A stretch of 64,000 nucleotides of DNA from Chlorobiota bacterium (GTDB taxonomy: Bacteria > Bacteroidota > Bacteroidia > Bacteroidales > VadinHA17), in NCBI GenBank assembly GCA_013152085.1, contig JAADHC010000032.1, positions 1 through 64,000 on the forward strand, in the 5' to 3' direction. Below are positions 8,541 to 17,967 of the stretch, piece by piece. The position numbers were made by a program, and so were the translations under genes. Every line of letters starts with the position of its first letter. The first letter of the stretch is position 1. The notes under the pieces are model-generated. The model was not told the origin of the DNA and did not search any database. It saw only the letters and a list, made by a program, of their open reading frames with translations.

Positions 8541-9668
8541 CCCTCTCCATGACGTTTCTGCGGGATGTGCAAGGTAATAGCTTACCGTTTCTTTCCGCCT
8601 GATTTTCCCTGACGAAGTCCGGAAAAACCGGGAGACAGTACAAACCGCCCGGGGAAACATCCTGCGATCGGGTAATTTTTCCAAAACCCGCCTGAATTGT
8701 GTAGCCATACTGTGATCCGCTTCCGTGTTTTCAACAAAAAGAACAATCTTCTCCCCCAGCCGTTCATCCGGCCATCCGGAGACAAAAAAGGGTATGCTCA
8801 CCGTTTCAGACAGAATCTGTTCAATGACTTCCGGGTTGCATTTCAGCCCGCCGCTGTTGATCAGGTGATCCCGGCGGCCCAGAATACGGAATCTCCCTTT
8901 TTGGTCAAATTCAGCGATATCATCTGTCATTACAGCCCTGCTGCAAATCCCGGGAGCTTCTATCACCAGGGTATTTTCTTCCCCCGGCCGGACGGTTACC
9001 CCGGGCAAAGGCGTAAACCATTCCGAAGCATTTTTACTATTGATTCTACGCAGGGCAATATGTGTCAGTGTCTCGGTCATCCCGTAGGTATGCCAAATCC
9101 GGTTTTTCAATGTTTTCAATTGTTTTGGAAGCGATGCCGGAACCGGCCCTCCGCCGATAATCACTTTATCCACGCTCCCTAATTTCTCAGCACCGTTGTT
9201 TTCCCGAAGGATCTCCCACACCTGCATTGGTGTCATGGCAGTAAAATCATAGTGCCGGTCGAGATATGGTAAAGGGTTCCCTGCCGGTTTACGTGGCATA
9301 AGGTTAAGGCCGAGTACAAATGCCCTGACAATCATCATCATTCCGGCAATAAACCTGACAGGAAGACACAGCAGGGTAATATCCCCCTCTGCCAGATTCA
9401 ATACATGACCGGTCATCTTTGCACTGACGATCATCCGTTTTTTCTCAACCTCAAGTTTCCGTGGTTGTCCGGTTGTTCCTGATGTCTCAATCTCTACGAC
9501 GGGTGAATTATCCAACCAACGGGATAAGAAACCGTAAAATTCCTTCTCCCACACAGGTATTGTCGGATCATTCATTGCAAGCCCGGATCGTTTCAGCAAA
9601 GCCATCCTGTCCAGTTGCACACCGTCCAGTATCAGGGAAGAATAAGACTGGTTGTTCAACATTTCCAT
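8535..9668 (-). CDS. menE: o-Succinylbenzoate-CoA ligase (menaquinone biosynthesis)
   Basis: About 377 residues from ATG 9668 (alternatives: GTG 9686, ATG 9662). It belongs to the acyl-adenylate-forming (AMP-binding) superfamily: the P-loop 'TSGTTGQPRK' near residue 60, 'TYGMTETLTHIALR' (A5), 'GRRDHLINSGGLKCNPEVIE' (A8 hinge) and 'SGKIRRKE' with the A10 lysine near the C-terminus. It is shorter than most acyl-CoA ligases (about 500 residues), as is usual for Bacteroidota MenE. It activates o-succinylbenzoate to its CoA thioester for MenB in the cytoplasm. Its start overlaps the 3' end of menC, which implies translational coupling. Last gene of the men operon. Confidence 0.9.
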   Translation of the reverse strand: MEMLNNQSYSSLILDGVQLDRMALLKRSGLAMNDPTIPVWEKEFYGFLSRWLDNSPVVEIETSGTTGQPRKLEVEKKRMIVSAKMTGHVLNLAEGDITLLCLPVRFIAGMMMIVRAFVLGLNLMPRKPAGNPLPYLDRHYDFTAMTPMQVWEILRENNGAEKLGSVDKVIIGGGPVPASLPKQLKTLKNRIWHTYGMTETLTHIALRRINSKNASEWFTPLPGVTVRPGEENTLVIEAPGICSRAVMTDDIAEFDQKGRFRILGRRDHLINSGGLKCNPEVIEQILSETVSIPFFVSGWPDERLGEKIVLFVENTEADHSMATQFRRVLEKLPDRRMFPRAVCTVSRFFRTSSGKIRRKETVSYYLAHPAETSWRGL

Positions 9669-10714
9669 AATGTGTCCAGGTTCCACTTTTTTTCCGGCAG
9701 ATAAAAAAGCCGGCCATTCCGGATCGCCAGCGGCGAGGGAAAGTTATGGGTAAAAAGCCGGCCTGTACCGAGTCCTTGCGGAACTGCAGGATTGAGCGAC
9801 CCGGTCCACTGTGCAATGGCATTCAGGCCGATATTTGACTCCAGGGCTGAGGTAACCCACCACCCGACATCATACTTACCTGCCCGTTTAATCCAGGATT
9901 CACATACGGTGAAACCTCCCAACAAAGTCGGTTTCAGTACCAGGAAACGGGGTTGTACAGCAGTAAGCAGATCTTCCATATCTTCTTCCCGCTCCATTCC
10001 GATCAGCTCTTCATCCAGGGCCACCGGGATGGGAGATGCAGCAGATACAGCCGACAATGCTTCCCACTGCCCGGGGGCAACGGGTTGTTCAATAGAATGA
10101 ATATTAAATCCGGATAAACGGTTCAGTTTTTCCAGGGCCTCGCCGGGACTGAAGGCGCCATTCGCATCAAGGCGGATCTCCAGATCACCTGTTCCGTACT
10201 CCTGCCTGATGAACCGCAGGATATCCAGCTCCGATTCAAAATCAATGGCTCCCACCTTGATTTTGATCACCCGGTAACCGTGATCAATTTTCTCCCTGAT
10301 CTGCGTTTTCATAAACTCCGGATCACTCATCCAGATCAGACCGTTAATGGGAATTCCATTCTTTCCTTCGGTAAAAGACGAAGGAAAAAGGATCCTGTTT
10401 CCTCCGTTCCCGAGATCAGTCAGGGCGGTTTCAAGTCCGAACTGCAGCGAAGGGAACCTCGGATGTACATTTTCCGGTCCTGATTTTTGAATATCTTCAG
10501 CCAGTTGTCCCATCAGGGTAGCCATTTCGTCAGGGTTTTCCGGACTCAGCCCGGGTAAAGGGCCACATTCACCTATCCCTATTATCCCGGGTCTGGCCGT
10601 ATCCGACAGCACCAGAAACCAGCTTGTCTTTTTTGTCAGCACTCCTCTGGAAGTTCCTGCAGGCCGGCGAAACCTAAAGGTATACGGAAAATAATCCACA
10701 TGCACAGTTCCCAT
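9656..10714 (-). CDS. menC: o-Succinylbenzoate synthase
   Basis: 352 residues, enolase superfamily. The N-terminal capping domain starts with 'YFPYTFRFRRPAGTSRG'. The barrel shows the KxK catalytic pair in 'VIKIKVGAIDF', then the metal ligands in 'IRLDANGAFS', 'SIEQPVAPG' and 'ALDEELIG', and 'LKPTLLGG' with the second catalytic lysine. It dehydrates SHCHC to o-succinylbenzoate, the aromatisation step of menaquinone synthesis. It lies 48 bp after menA and overlaps menE. The set of motifs and the operon position make the call secure. Confidence 0.92.
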   Translation of the reverse strand: MGTVHVDYFPYTFRFRRPAGTSRGVLTKKTSWFLVLSDTARPGIIGIGECGPLPGLSPENPDEMATLMGQLAEDIQKSGPENVHPRFPSLQFGLETALTDLGNGGNRILFPSSFTEGKNGIPINGLIWMSDPEFMKTQIREKIDHGYRVIKIKVGAIDFESELDILRFIRQEYGTGDLEIRLDANGAFSPGEALEKLNRLSGFNIHSIEQPVAPGQWEALSAVSAASPIPVALDEELIGMEREEDMEDLLTAVQPRFLVLKPTLLGGFTVCESWIKRAGKYDVGWWVTSALESNIGLNAIAQWTGSLNPAVPQGLGTGRLFTHNFPSPLAIRNGRLFYLPEKKWNLDTLWKC

Positions 10715-10762
10715 TCGCGGATCACAATTAATAATTGATTAAAGGTACAAATTTCAACCGGA

Positions 10763-11671
10763 CTAGTGCAGCAGTAATCCCAGACCGAAAGTAATGGCAT
10801 ATAGCAGGCTGGTCAGGGAAAGCTTTTTCAGCCAGGGATCCAGTGCTGCATAACTGTTACGGTAAACAGCCAGCACATTCTGGATCAGCGGAGGAACAAT
10901 AATCAGGAAAATAAACTGGTAAGGGGTCTCATAATTAAGCAGGACATAAATCAGGCTAAAAACCATGGCTCCGGAAAGAAGAATCAGATGGTAATGGCGG
11001 CTGAGTTTCGGGCCAAGCAACACAGCAAGGGTAATTTTTCCGTTCCTGCGGTCATTTTCCATATCCCGCATATTGTTCAGGTTCAGCACACCGGTTGTCA
11101 GGAACCCCAGTGCTGAGGCCGGCAGGAGTATATCAGGCCGGAAAGTGTGTGTATTGAGGTAATAGGTTCCGGCAACACCGGTAAGTCCGAAGAAAATAAA
11201 AACAAACAGGTCACCCAATCCGTAATACCCATACGGATGTTTACCCACAGTATAATTGACCGCTGCGGCAAGTGCCAGGATTCCCAGCAGGATGAAAACC
11301 AACCCTTTTATTGAAATCAGATCGCCGACACCCGACCAGATCAGCAGGATACCCGAAATGAGGGTAAGCACAATAAAAGTGACTACCGCCCGCTTAATTT
11401 CCCCGGGGGCGATAATTCCGCGTTGAACACCACGTTTCGGGCCTACCCGTTCATCATTATCCAGTCCGTGGGTATAGTCGCCATAATCATTGGCCAGGTT
11501 GGAAAGTATCTGCAGGAAAAGCGTTGTGCTTACTGCCAGCAGGCTGGTTATCCATGAGAATATTCCGTCACCGAAAGCCAGTGCCGCACCAAGGATAACA
11601 CTCGACATGGAGAGTGGCAGGGTACGCAACCTGAAAGCTTCAATCCAGCTTTTAATCTTTTCTTTCAACAT
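10763..11671 (-). CDS. menA: 1,4-Dihydroxy-2-naphthoate polyprenyltransferase
   Basis: 302 residues, integral membrane protein of the UbiA superfamily with about eight to nine hydrophobic segments. The first Asp-rich motif is 'NLANDYGDYTHGLDNDERVGP' and the second is 'NMRDMENDRRNGKITLAV', both typical of MenA and needed for Mg-prenyl diphosphate binding. It attaches the polyprenyl chain to DHNA at the inner membrane. Start ATG 11671 is 9 bp after the menB stop. The divergent fni gene at the head of this operon could supply IPP/DMAPP for its prenyl donor. Confidence 0.93.
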   Translation of the reverse strand: MLKEKIKSWIEAFRLRTLPLSMSSVILGAALAFGDGIFSWITSLLAVSTTLFLQILSNLANDYGDYTHGLDNDERVGPKRGVQRGIIAPGEIKRAVVTFIVLTLISGILLIWSGVGDLISIKGLVFILLGILALAAAVNYTVGKHPYGYYGLGDLFVFIFFGLTGVAGTYYLNTHTFRPDILLPASALGFLTTGVLNLNNMRDMENDRRNGKITLAVLLGPKLSRHYHLILLSGAMVFSLIYVLLNYETPYQFIFLIIVPPLIQNVLAVYRNSYAALDPWLKKLSLTSLLYAITFGLGLLLH

Positions 11672-11680
11672 GGGTTAATT

Positions 11681-12502
11681 TTACGGAAATTTAGGAAATT
11701 TTTTGAAATCGGGGTCTCTTTTTTCAAGAAATGCCTGTTTTCCCTCCTGTGCCTCATCTGTCAGATAATAGAGCAAGGTAGCATTTCCGGCAAATTCCTG
11801 CAATCCCACCTGTCCGTCCAGGGCGGCGTTCATTCCGAGTTTGATCATACGCAAAGCCATCGGACTGCGTTTCATCATCAATTTACACCATTCAACAGTG
11901 GCATTTTCCAGTTGTTCCGGTGGGACAACTCTATTAACCAGGCCCATTTCAAGCGCTTCCCGGGCCGTGTATTGAAGATTTAAGAACCAGATTTCCCTGG
12001 CTTTTTTTTGTCCAACGATACTGGCAAGGTAAGAAGATCCCAGGCCGGCATCAAAACTGCCAACCTTTGGGCCGGTTTGCCCAAAACGGGCGGTTTCAGA
12101 AGCTATCGTCAGGTCACAAACGATATGCAATACATGTCCGCCGCCGATGGCATACCCGTTTACCATAGCCACAACCGGCTTCGGCATAGACCGTATTTTC
12201 CGCTGGACATCAAGGATATTCAACCGCGGCACACCCGAATCATCCACATAACCCCCTTTTCCCTTCACCGACTGGTCACCTCCCGAACAAAAGGCTTTGT
12301 TGCCGGCGCCGGTAATAATAATGGTCAGAATCTCCTGGTCATCCCGGCAAATATCCAGGGCCTGGCTCATTTCAAATACTGTTGCGGGACGGAATGCATT
12401 GTGAACCCGGGGCCTGTTGATTGTAATTTTGGCAATGCCATTCCATTTCCCGAAAAGGATATCCTTATAATCCTTTATCGTCTGCCATTCTCTGTGTTCC
12501 AT
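11681..12502 (-). CDS. menB: 1,4-Dihydroxy-2-naphthoyl-CoA synthase
   Basis: 273 residues, crotonase fold. Visible are '[19 protein letters not shown]' (oxyanion-hole region), '[21 protein letters not shown]' and '[21 protein letters not shown]'. The QTG segment, rather than QTD, matches the bicarbonate-dependent type of MenB as I recall the family division. C-terminal '[40 protein letters not shown]' is typical MenB. It catalyses the intramolecular Claisen ring closure of o-succinylbenzoyl-CoA. It is 20 bp downstream of menD and 9 bp upstream of menA. Confidence 0.95.
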   Translation of the reverse strand: MEHREWQTIKDYKDILFGKWNGIAKITINRPRVHNAFRPATVFEMSQALDICRDDQEILTIIITGAGNKAFCSGGDQSVKGKGGYVDDSGVPRLNILDVQRKIRSMPKPVVAMVNGYAIGGGHVLHIVCDLTIASETARFGQTGPKVGSFDAGLGSSYLASIVGQKKAREIWFLNLQYTAREALEMGLVNRVVPPEQLENATVEWCKLMMKRSPMALRMIKLGMNAALDGQVGLQEFAGNATLLYYLTDEAQEGKQAFLEKRDPDFKKFPKFP

Positions 12503-12522
12503 AATGCCATAAAATTGGTTGC

Positions 12523-14211
12523 CTAATCAGGTCGTTTCAGTTCACTAAAATACGCTTTTAGGACGAAACCATTTGTCTCACGGGGGGTAAATATTTCCAG
12601 CAGTGACGGTCCCGGATTCCGGTGCAACGCTGACAATCTTTCACGCAGGGTTTGATCGTCCTTTGCCTGCAGGTAATTGAGGCCATGCATTTCAGCCACG
12701 GGCCGGGCTGACAGATTGTGGGGAGCCTCGAAAAAAGGCAGTTTTCCGCTTTCCGCCGGACCGTCAATAAATCTGAAAATTCCACCTCCGCCGTTGTTGA
12801 TGACAATAATTTTTAAGTTTTCCAACAAATAATCATGCCATAAACCATTGGCATCATAGAAAAAACCCATATCGCCCGTGATCAGATAAACCGGGGCATC
12901 AGCGGTCCATGCCGCACCTGCCGCAGTAGATACCGTCCCATCAATGCCACTCACCCCACGGTTACCAAACACACGCAGTTTTGGTTGCTTCTGCCTGAAC
13001 AGCTGGTGATACCGTACCGGAGTAGAATTCCCCAGATGAAGGAGGCTTTGTCCGGGAATGGAACCCAGGACAATCTCAAAAACCTTTAAATCGGAGAATG
13101 GAATGTTTGCCATATACGCGGTCATGCGCTGATCACTGCGGGTTGCCCTTATTTTCCACTGTTCTCTGAATGCTGAAATATTTTCCCTCCTGCTTTTTTC
13201 CAGAATTTCGAGAATCACATTTGCCGGGGCTGTCAAAGTCCGGGTCAGTCTTCCAAACATATCCATTCCTGTCCCCGCCGGTGTGATATGCCAGTGTTCG
13301 GAAGGCTTTACCCGCGAAATAAATGATTTGATCTTTCTCGAGACAATGTGGCCACCAAGAGTGATGACCAGTTCAGGGGCAAAATCCTGCTCCTCTTCAG
13401 GCAGAATGGTCTCAACTACCTTATCAATTCCGGTAATGAATTGGTCATGAACCGGCAAATTCGAAGTCGTTTCGGTCATAACCACAACCGACTGATCTTC
13501 ACTGATCCGTGTAAGCAATCCGGCAATCCCATGTCCGGGCAGCATCTGACCCGTAATGATCATTTTTTTTCTGGTATTCTCCCATGTCCGGAGGATCCCT
13601 TTCACCAAATCATCAGGCAAAGATATTCCGGGATCAGGAACAGGGAGTGTTTGAACCGGCGTGGAAAAATCGGGTTCGAAACCATAGAGGGGTTCCGTAA
13701 ACGGGAAGTTGATATGAACCGGTCCCGGTTCGGGAACCAGTGTATGCAGTACAGCTTCATTGATCAGGTATCCGGCATTTGCTTCTTCCGTTCCCGGCAG
13801 GATTTCTTGCGGAAAAAGAAAACTTTTTTTAATAAAGTTGTTATAGATTCCGTTTTGCCGGATTGTCTGTCCGTCTCCCTGGTCAATGTGGTCAGCAGGC
13901 CGGTCGGCGGTAAATACCAGCATTGGAATTTTCTGATAAAATGCTTCCGCCACTGCCGGAGAATAATTGAGCGGTGCAGTTCCGGAAGTACAGACAAGCA
14001 CAGCAGGTTTTCCGGTCTGCTGAGCCAGGCCAAGGGCAAAGTGTGCAGCACTTCGCTCATCGGGGATGGTAAATACTTCCAAACCCGGACGGGAAGTGAA
14101 AGCAAGGATCAACGGAGCATTCCTTGACCCCGGTGAGATAACGATATGTCTGATTCCATGAGACTCGAGAATCCGGACAACCCTGCCAAGAAAGGTTTTA
14201 GATAAACTCAT
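12523..14211 (-). CDS. menD: 2-Succinyl-5-enolpyruvyl-6-hydroxy-3-cyclohexene-1-carboxylate synthase
   Basis: 562 residues, close to the length of E. coli MenD. ThDP-dependent enzyme: N-terminal Pyr domain with '[13 protein letters not shown]' and '[20 protein letters not shown]', '[21 protein letters not shown]' which is diagnostic of MenD, and the C-terminal PP domain with '[14 protein letters not shown] ... INNGGGGIF' binding Mg-ThDP. It condenses isochorismate with 2-oxoglutarate. Its ATG at 14211 overlaps the menF stop by four bases (ATGA), indicating coupling. Confidence 0.95.
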   Translation of the reverse strand: MSLSKTFLGRVVRILESHGIRHIVISPGSRNAPLILAFTSRPGLEVFTIPDERSAAHFALGLAQQTGKPAVLVCTSGTAPLNYSPAVAEAFYQKIPMLVFTADRPADHIDQGDGQTIRQNGIYNNFIKKSFLFPQEILPGTEEANAGYLINEAVLHTLVPEPGPVHINFPFTEPLYGFEPDFSTPVQTLPVPDPGISLPDDLVKGILRTWENTRKKMIITGQMLPGHGIAGLLTRISEDQSVVVMTETTSNLPVHDQFITGIDKVVETILPEEEQDFAPELVITLGGHIVSRKIKSFISRVKPSEHWHITPAGTGMDMFGRLTRTLTAPANVILEILEKSRRENISAFREQWKIRATRSDQRMTAYMANIPFSDLKVFEIVLGSIPGQSLLHLGNSTPVRYHQLFRQKQPKLRVFGNRGVSGIDGTVSTAAGAAWTADAPVYLITGDMGFFYDANGLWHDYLLENLKIIVINNGGGGIFRFIDGPAESGKLPFFEAPHNLSARPVAEMHGLNYLQAKDDQTLRERLSALHRNPGPSLLEIFTPRETNGFVLKAYFSELKRPD

Positions 14212-15302
14212 CCGTTAAAATTCGTCATTTTTTCCAATACAGACAACATGGCCTGTGCTTTCTGTTCCGTCTCCTCCCATTCCATTTCAGGGTCAGATCC
14301 GGCCGTAATCCCACCGCCTGCATAAATTATCAGAGAGGTTCCGGTAATCTGTACCGACCTTAGATTAACAAACAATTCAGAAGTTTTACCTATATTCCAG
14401 GGGCCGAGAAATCCGGAATAATATCCGCGGTCATAACCTTCCACAAGACGGATCATTGCCAATGCAACCTGTTTCGGATACCCCCCGACAGCAGGTGTCG
14501 GGTGCAGGCGACAGATCAGTTTCTCAAAAACACCTTTCCCCCGGGGAAAAGGGATTCTGTATATCGTACGCAAATGTGCCAGTGAACCTGACCAGATGGT
14601 TTCGGTTTTGGTTTGTTCCGGTACGGGAAACCCCGATTCCCGAACCATTTCAAGAATGTGTTGTCCTACCAGTGCATGTTCATACTGTTCTTTATCCGGC
14701 CACGAAACCCGGTCTCCCCTGTTAAGTCCGGATTGGGTACCTGCAAGGGCACTCAGTATGAGGGATTGATTTTCTTTTCCGGCAAGCAGTTCAGGTGTTG
14801 CCCCCGCCCAGGAAACCACTCCGGGAATATGGACAAAAAAGCTGAAAAGATCCGGAAAAGATTTCTGTATAGCCTTATAAAATCCTTCCGGATCAAAATC
14901 CACCGGAAGGGGAATCCTGACCGGACGTGAAAGAACCACTTTTTCTACCGTTCCGTTTTGAATGGCTTTTTTTATCTGCAGTATTTTTTTCAGATACTCA
15001 TCTTTTGTAAAAACCGGAATCTGCACATCATTCCATCCATAATCAGAAGTTTCATTTTCAAAAAGGTTTAAATCTTCCGGTACCTGATCTCCGGTAAAAA
15101 CAAAATCCGGTCGAATCCGGTAACCATGTATGGTTTTCGAATCCGAGAAAGGCATAAAATAAAAACCCGAAGACAACGAATGATCAGGAAGGATAACCTG
15201 TGCAGGGAATTTATCAGCCTGGACAATATTCTCTGATACACATTCTCCCGGCAAATTGTATATGGCAAACGGTTTACCGCTACGGAGCAATTTTCGGATC
15301 AT
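14208..15302 (-). CDS. menF: Isochorismate synthase
   Basis: 364 residues, chorismate-binding family. Key blocks are 'EKVVLSRPVRIPLP', 'GVVSWAGATPELLAG', 'LRTIYRIP', 'LHPTPAVGGYPK' and 'EGYDRGYYSGFLGPW', the active-site core of isochorismate synthases. The N-terminal half is shorter than in E. coli MenF (431 residues). It converts chorismate to isochorismate, the first committed step to menaquinone. It is 10 bp downstream of the hotdog thioesterase gene and overlaps menD by four bases. Confidence 0.92.
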   Translation of the reverse strand: MIRKLLRSGKPFAIYNLPGECVSENIVQADKFPAQVILPDHSLSSGFYFMPFSDSKTIHGYRIRPDFVFTGDQVPEDLNLFENETSDYGWNDVQIPVFTKDEYLKKILQIKKAIQNGTVEKVVLSRPVRIPLPVDFDPEGFYKAIQKSFPDLFSFFVHIPGVVSWAGATPELLAGKENQSLILSALAGTQSGLNRGDRVSWPDKEQYEHALVGQHILEMVRESGFPVPEQTKTETIWSGSLAHLRTIYRIPFPRGKGVFEKLICRLHPTPAVGGYPKQVALAMIRLVEGYDRGYYSGFLGPWNIGKTSELFVNLRSVQITGTSLIIYAGGGITAGSDPEMEWEETEQKAQAMLSVLEKMTNFNG

Positions 15303-15312
15303 CCGGCAGATA

Positions 15313-15738
15313 TTAAGGTTGTGTCCGTCTGATAATAAAATTTGTCAGCCTGGCAGTAGAAACAAGGTTTCCTTTATCATCCCGGATATCGATATTCCAC
15401 AGATGCGTATTTTTCCCCTGGTAAATAATCCGTGCTTCTGCCTCAACAACACCCTGAGTGACCGGACGAATATGACTGGCCTGAATATTTGAACCGCGAA
15501 CATCGAACAGTTCTGAATCTACCAGGAGGATAGATCCCAGGCTGCCAACGGTTTCAGCCAGCGCCAGGCTGGCCCCACCGTGCAGGATGCCGGCAGGTTG
15601 CAACGTCCGGTTGTCCACGGGCATCCGTGCCCGGATTAACCCTTCAGTCGCTTCTGTGAACTCAATCCCGAGACTCTCCATCAAAGTACCTTTTATAACG
15701 GAATTGAGCGTTTCCAAAGTAAAATCAGGAAGACCCAT
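15313..15738 (-). CDS. Hotdog-fold PaaI/MenI-type thioesterase, probable DHNA-CoA thioesterase
   Basis: 141 residues from ATG 15738; an ATG at 15780 would add 14 residues not matching the family N-terminus. The core 'LQPAGILHGGASLALAETVGS' is the hotdog thioesterase signature with the catalytic Glu in ALAETVGS, and 'NIQASHIRPVTQGVVEAEA' continues the fold. Members of this group hydrolyse 1,4-dihydroxy-2-naphthoyl-CoA to DHNA between MenB and MenA. Placement directly upstream of menF in the men operon supports that role; it is an inference, since the family also includes phenylacetyl-CoA and other acyl-CoA thioesterases. Confidence 0.82.
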   Translation of the reverse strand: MGLPDFTLETLNSVIKGTLMESLGIEFTEATEGLIRARMPVDNRTLQPAGILHGGASLALAETVGSLGSILLVDSELFDVRGSNIQASHIRPVTQGVVEAEARIIYQGKNTHLWNIDIRDDKGNLVSTARLTNFIIRRTQP

Positions 15739-15813
15739 CGTCTTTTTTTCTGGCAAATGTAAAAACTTTACCGCGATCATACCCTATTGCAGACTAAGAT
15801 TTACGTTGGTCAT

Positions 15814-16476
15814 TCAGAAGGGATTCGCCTCATCCGTAAATTTTTCGTTCATTACATATCGGATTCCCCTGTCGGTAAAACGGATGGATATCACCTGCCA
15901 TGACAACAATTTAACCAGAATATTCTCCGCAATATATCCCGGGATCCCGGCCATTTTCCGGAATGCCTGCTGACTGATTTCGGGATGTTCATTCAGATAG
16001 TGAAGCAATAATTTTTCAGGGGCCGTATAAGTTACCAGTGCCCCTTTCGGATTCTTTTTCCTTCTCCAGGTCCGGATCAATACCCGGTTGGCAATGAAGG
16101 TGTTGTCACCGACCCGTACATATGCCCGCCAACGGCCTTCGTCATCCGGTGCGCGAAACGGGCGTTTTTCCTGCTCAGGCACAATCACTTCCAGTACATT
16201 TTTTCCCTCCACGTCCCAAACCCCGGTTTTGTATTCCGGTACCGGTCTGCAAAACAGATTCGCAGCGGTATCAATCATATGGATCTCTTCATCCGAACGG
16301 ATCCCTTTGATTTTTCCGTTATCCTTAACTCCGATCAGGAGGCGTCCTCCATTACTGTTGGCAAAAGCTATTAGGGTACGGGCAATCTTCCGGCTGTCGC
16401 TGATCGCATATTTAAAGTCAAGGGTCTGGTGTTCCCCTTCGGCAATCAACTTTAATATGTGATTACTTCCTGCCAT
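15814..16476 (-). CDS. AlbA_2 (Schlafen-type) domain protein with winged-helix C-terminus
   Basis: 220 residues. The N-terminal ~120 residues match the AlbA_2 domain: 'EHQTLDFKYAISDSRKIARTLIAFANSNGGRLLIGVKDNG' and 'FRAPDDEGRWRAYVRVGDNT'. Such domains are annotated as putative DNA-binding or ATP-binding. The C-terminal part (about 150-215, 'LLHYLNEHPEISQQAFRKMAGIPGYIAENILVKLLSWQVI') reads as a winged helix. It is the first gene of the minus-strand men cluster, 75 bp ahead of the thioesterase start chosen here, so it may be co-transcribed and could regulate the operon; that is inference. No exact TAnnTTTG box lies in its upstream region, only near matches. Confidence 0.78.
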   Translation of the reverse strand: MAGSNHILKLIAEGEHQTLDFKYAISDSRKIARTLIAFANSNGGRLLIGVKDNGKIKGIRSDEEIHMIDTAANLFCRPVPEYKTGVWDVEGKNVLEVIVPEQEKRPFRAPDDEGRWRAYVRVGDNTFIANRVLIRTWRRKKNPKGALVTYTAPEKLLLHYLNEHPEISQQAFRKMAGIPGYIAENILVKLLSWQVISIRFTDRGIRYVMNEKFTDEANPF

Positions 16477-16651
16477 AATGAATCATGAGCTCTGTACAGA
16501 TGTATTCCAAATTGTTTTTCACCATGATAAATGTATAAAATTTCGTTATTCAGCGTACATTTGTTCCTGGTATTTTTTTAATTATTACTTAAACGGAATA
16601 TAAATTATAATCTGTTATTTGCTGCATCGATTTCATTATATTTACAGATAA

Positions 16652-17644
16652 ATGGATCAGCGTAAAAAAGATCATATCCGCTATGCTTTTGATGCACGGC
16701 TTGCTGCGGGTGAGGTCGATTCCCGATTCAATTATGAACCGATGCTCGGATCTCACGCCGCTGCCCGGCTTGACCCTGTATCTTTTGCAGGGAAAACCCT
16801 TCGTGCGCCCATCTGGGTATCCAGTATGACAGGAGGGACAAAGAAAGCCCGTGTTATCAATCATAACCTGGCAAGGATATGCAAAGAATTCGGGCTGGGA
16901 TTGGGTCTTGGCTCGTGCCGGCCATTACTGGAAAATGATTATCGCCTCCGGGACTTTGATGTCAGGGATGTAATCGGCGATGAACAACCCCTGTTTGCCA
17001 ATCTGGGGATTGCACAGATAGGGCAAATTATCGGGGACGGACAAACGGAAAAAGCATTTCGTATTGTAGAACGGTTGCGTGCCGACGGGCTGATCATCCA
17101 TGTGAATCCCCTGCAGGAAAGTCTGCAACCCGAAGGCGACAGGATCAATGTTCCCCCTATCGAGACCATCACCCGTTTTCTGGAAAAGGCACCCTTTCCG
17201 GTCATAGTAAAAGAGGTTGGGCAGGGGATGGGACCGCAGAGTATCAGGATACTGCTGCAACTGCCACTGGCAGCCATCGAACTGGCTGCATTCGGTGGAA
17301 CAAACTTTTCAAAGCTGGAACTTATGCGCACAGGGGACACACCCGAAGCGTTTTATATGCCCTTCTCTCATATCGGACATACTGCTGAGGAAATGGTAGG
17401 TATGATCAATGATGTACTCCGGGATATCCCACGGCCTGCCTGTGAACAGATCATTGTTTCCGGAGGTATTCGTTCGTTCCTGGATGGCTGGTACCTGATT
17501 AACAAATTATCACTGCCGGCGGTGTACGGCCAGGCTTCAGCCTTCCTCAGATATGCAACCGGAAGTTATGAAGAGCTTCAGGTTTATGTACGGTCACAAA
17601 TCAAAGGACTGGAAATTGCCCGTGCTTTTCTGAAAGTGAAATAG
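16652..17644 (+). CDS. fni: Type 2 isopentenyl-diphosphate delta-isomerase (FMN-dependent)
   Basis: 330 residues. It begins with the family's 'RKKDHI' motif (residues 4-9), followed by 'APIWVSSMTGGT' and 'GLGLGSCRPLLE' (FMN binding). 'IHVNPLQESLQPEGDR' matches the substrate and Mg site H-x-N-x-x-Q-E-x-x-QPEGDR, and 'FPVIVKEVGQGMG' and 'SGGIRSFLDGW' complete the barrel. The usual 'VSGxGGT' is here 'AAFGGTNF', a variation. It interconverts IPP and DMAPP. It is divergent from the men operon, whose MenA needs prenyl diphosphate. A possible -33/-7 pair (TTTG 16618-16621, TATATTTA 16637-16644) would give an almost leaderless message, but the spacing is short. Confidence 0.87.
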   Translation: MDQRKKDHIRYAFDARLAAGEVDSRFNYEPMLGSHAAARLDPVSFAGKTLRAPIWVSSMTGGTKKARVINHNLARICKEFGLGLGLGSCRPLLENDYRLRDFDVRDVIGDEQPLFANLGIAQIGQIIGDGQTEKAFRIVERLRADGLIIHVNPLQESLQPEGDRINVPPIETITRFLEKAPFPVIVKEVGQGMGPQSIRILLQLPLAAIELAAFGGTNFSKLELMRTGDTPEAFYMPFSHIGHTAEEMVGMINDVLRDIPRPACEQIIVSGGIRSFLDGWYLINKLSLPAVYGQASAFLRYATGSYEELQVYVRSQIKGLEIARAFLKVK

Positions 17645-17967
17645 TATGGGAAAATAAAGAAATACTACCCGTACCCGGATTATTTCCGTGAAGGATTCGA
17701 CCTTTGCTTTGATATTAATTTCAACAGAATGAGGGGACCGGAAACCAACTCAACATGCATCGCCAATATTGATATGCGGATCGAGGCAGATCCATTCGCT
17801 TTGCATGCACTGAGAATCTGTCAAAAACGAAGCCTGAACATACAAACCTGATCAATTCATTCCTCTTTCCCTCCGGCCACCGACAAAAAGATACCGTTCA
17901 CCGATTTTCTGTTGACCCGGAAGATTCACTGCTTTACTTTTGAAGCAAATTCTTAAAAACTTTTATC
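17645..17967 (+). other. 323-bp intergenic stretch with an in-frame open extension after fni
   Basis: The fni frame continues open for 68 codons directly after its TAG stop (17645-17848, ending TGA at 17849-17851) and yields a protein-like sequence rich in Tyr, Arg and Asp with no ATG near its start. It may be a decayed 3' extension or a remnant, or chance (a run this long is not very rare at this base composition). The remaining ~115 bp hold the promoter of the next gene. No RNA gene was seen. Confidence 0.4.
17912..17942 (+). promoter_or_regulatory. Bacteroidota-type promoter for the LiaF-like gene
   Basis: An exact -7 box TACTTTTG (17935-17942; consensus TAnnTTTG) is preceded by TTG at 17912-17914 with 20 bp between, the spacing expected for the Bacteroidota -33/-7 promoter. 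The ATG of the downstream gene follows 26 bp after the -7 box. Confidence 0.6.

Noticed and set aside
13348-14127. 259-codon open frame antisense to menD
   Set aside because: Sits wholly inside a conserved menD frame, and its translation has no recognisable motif; a shadow.
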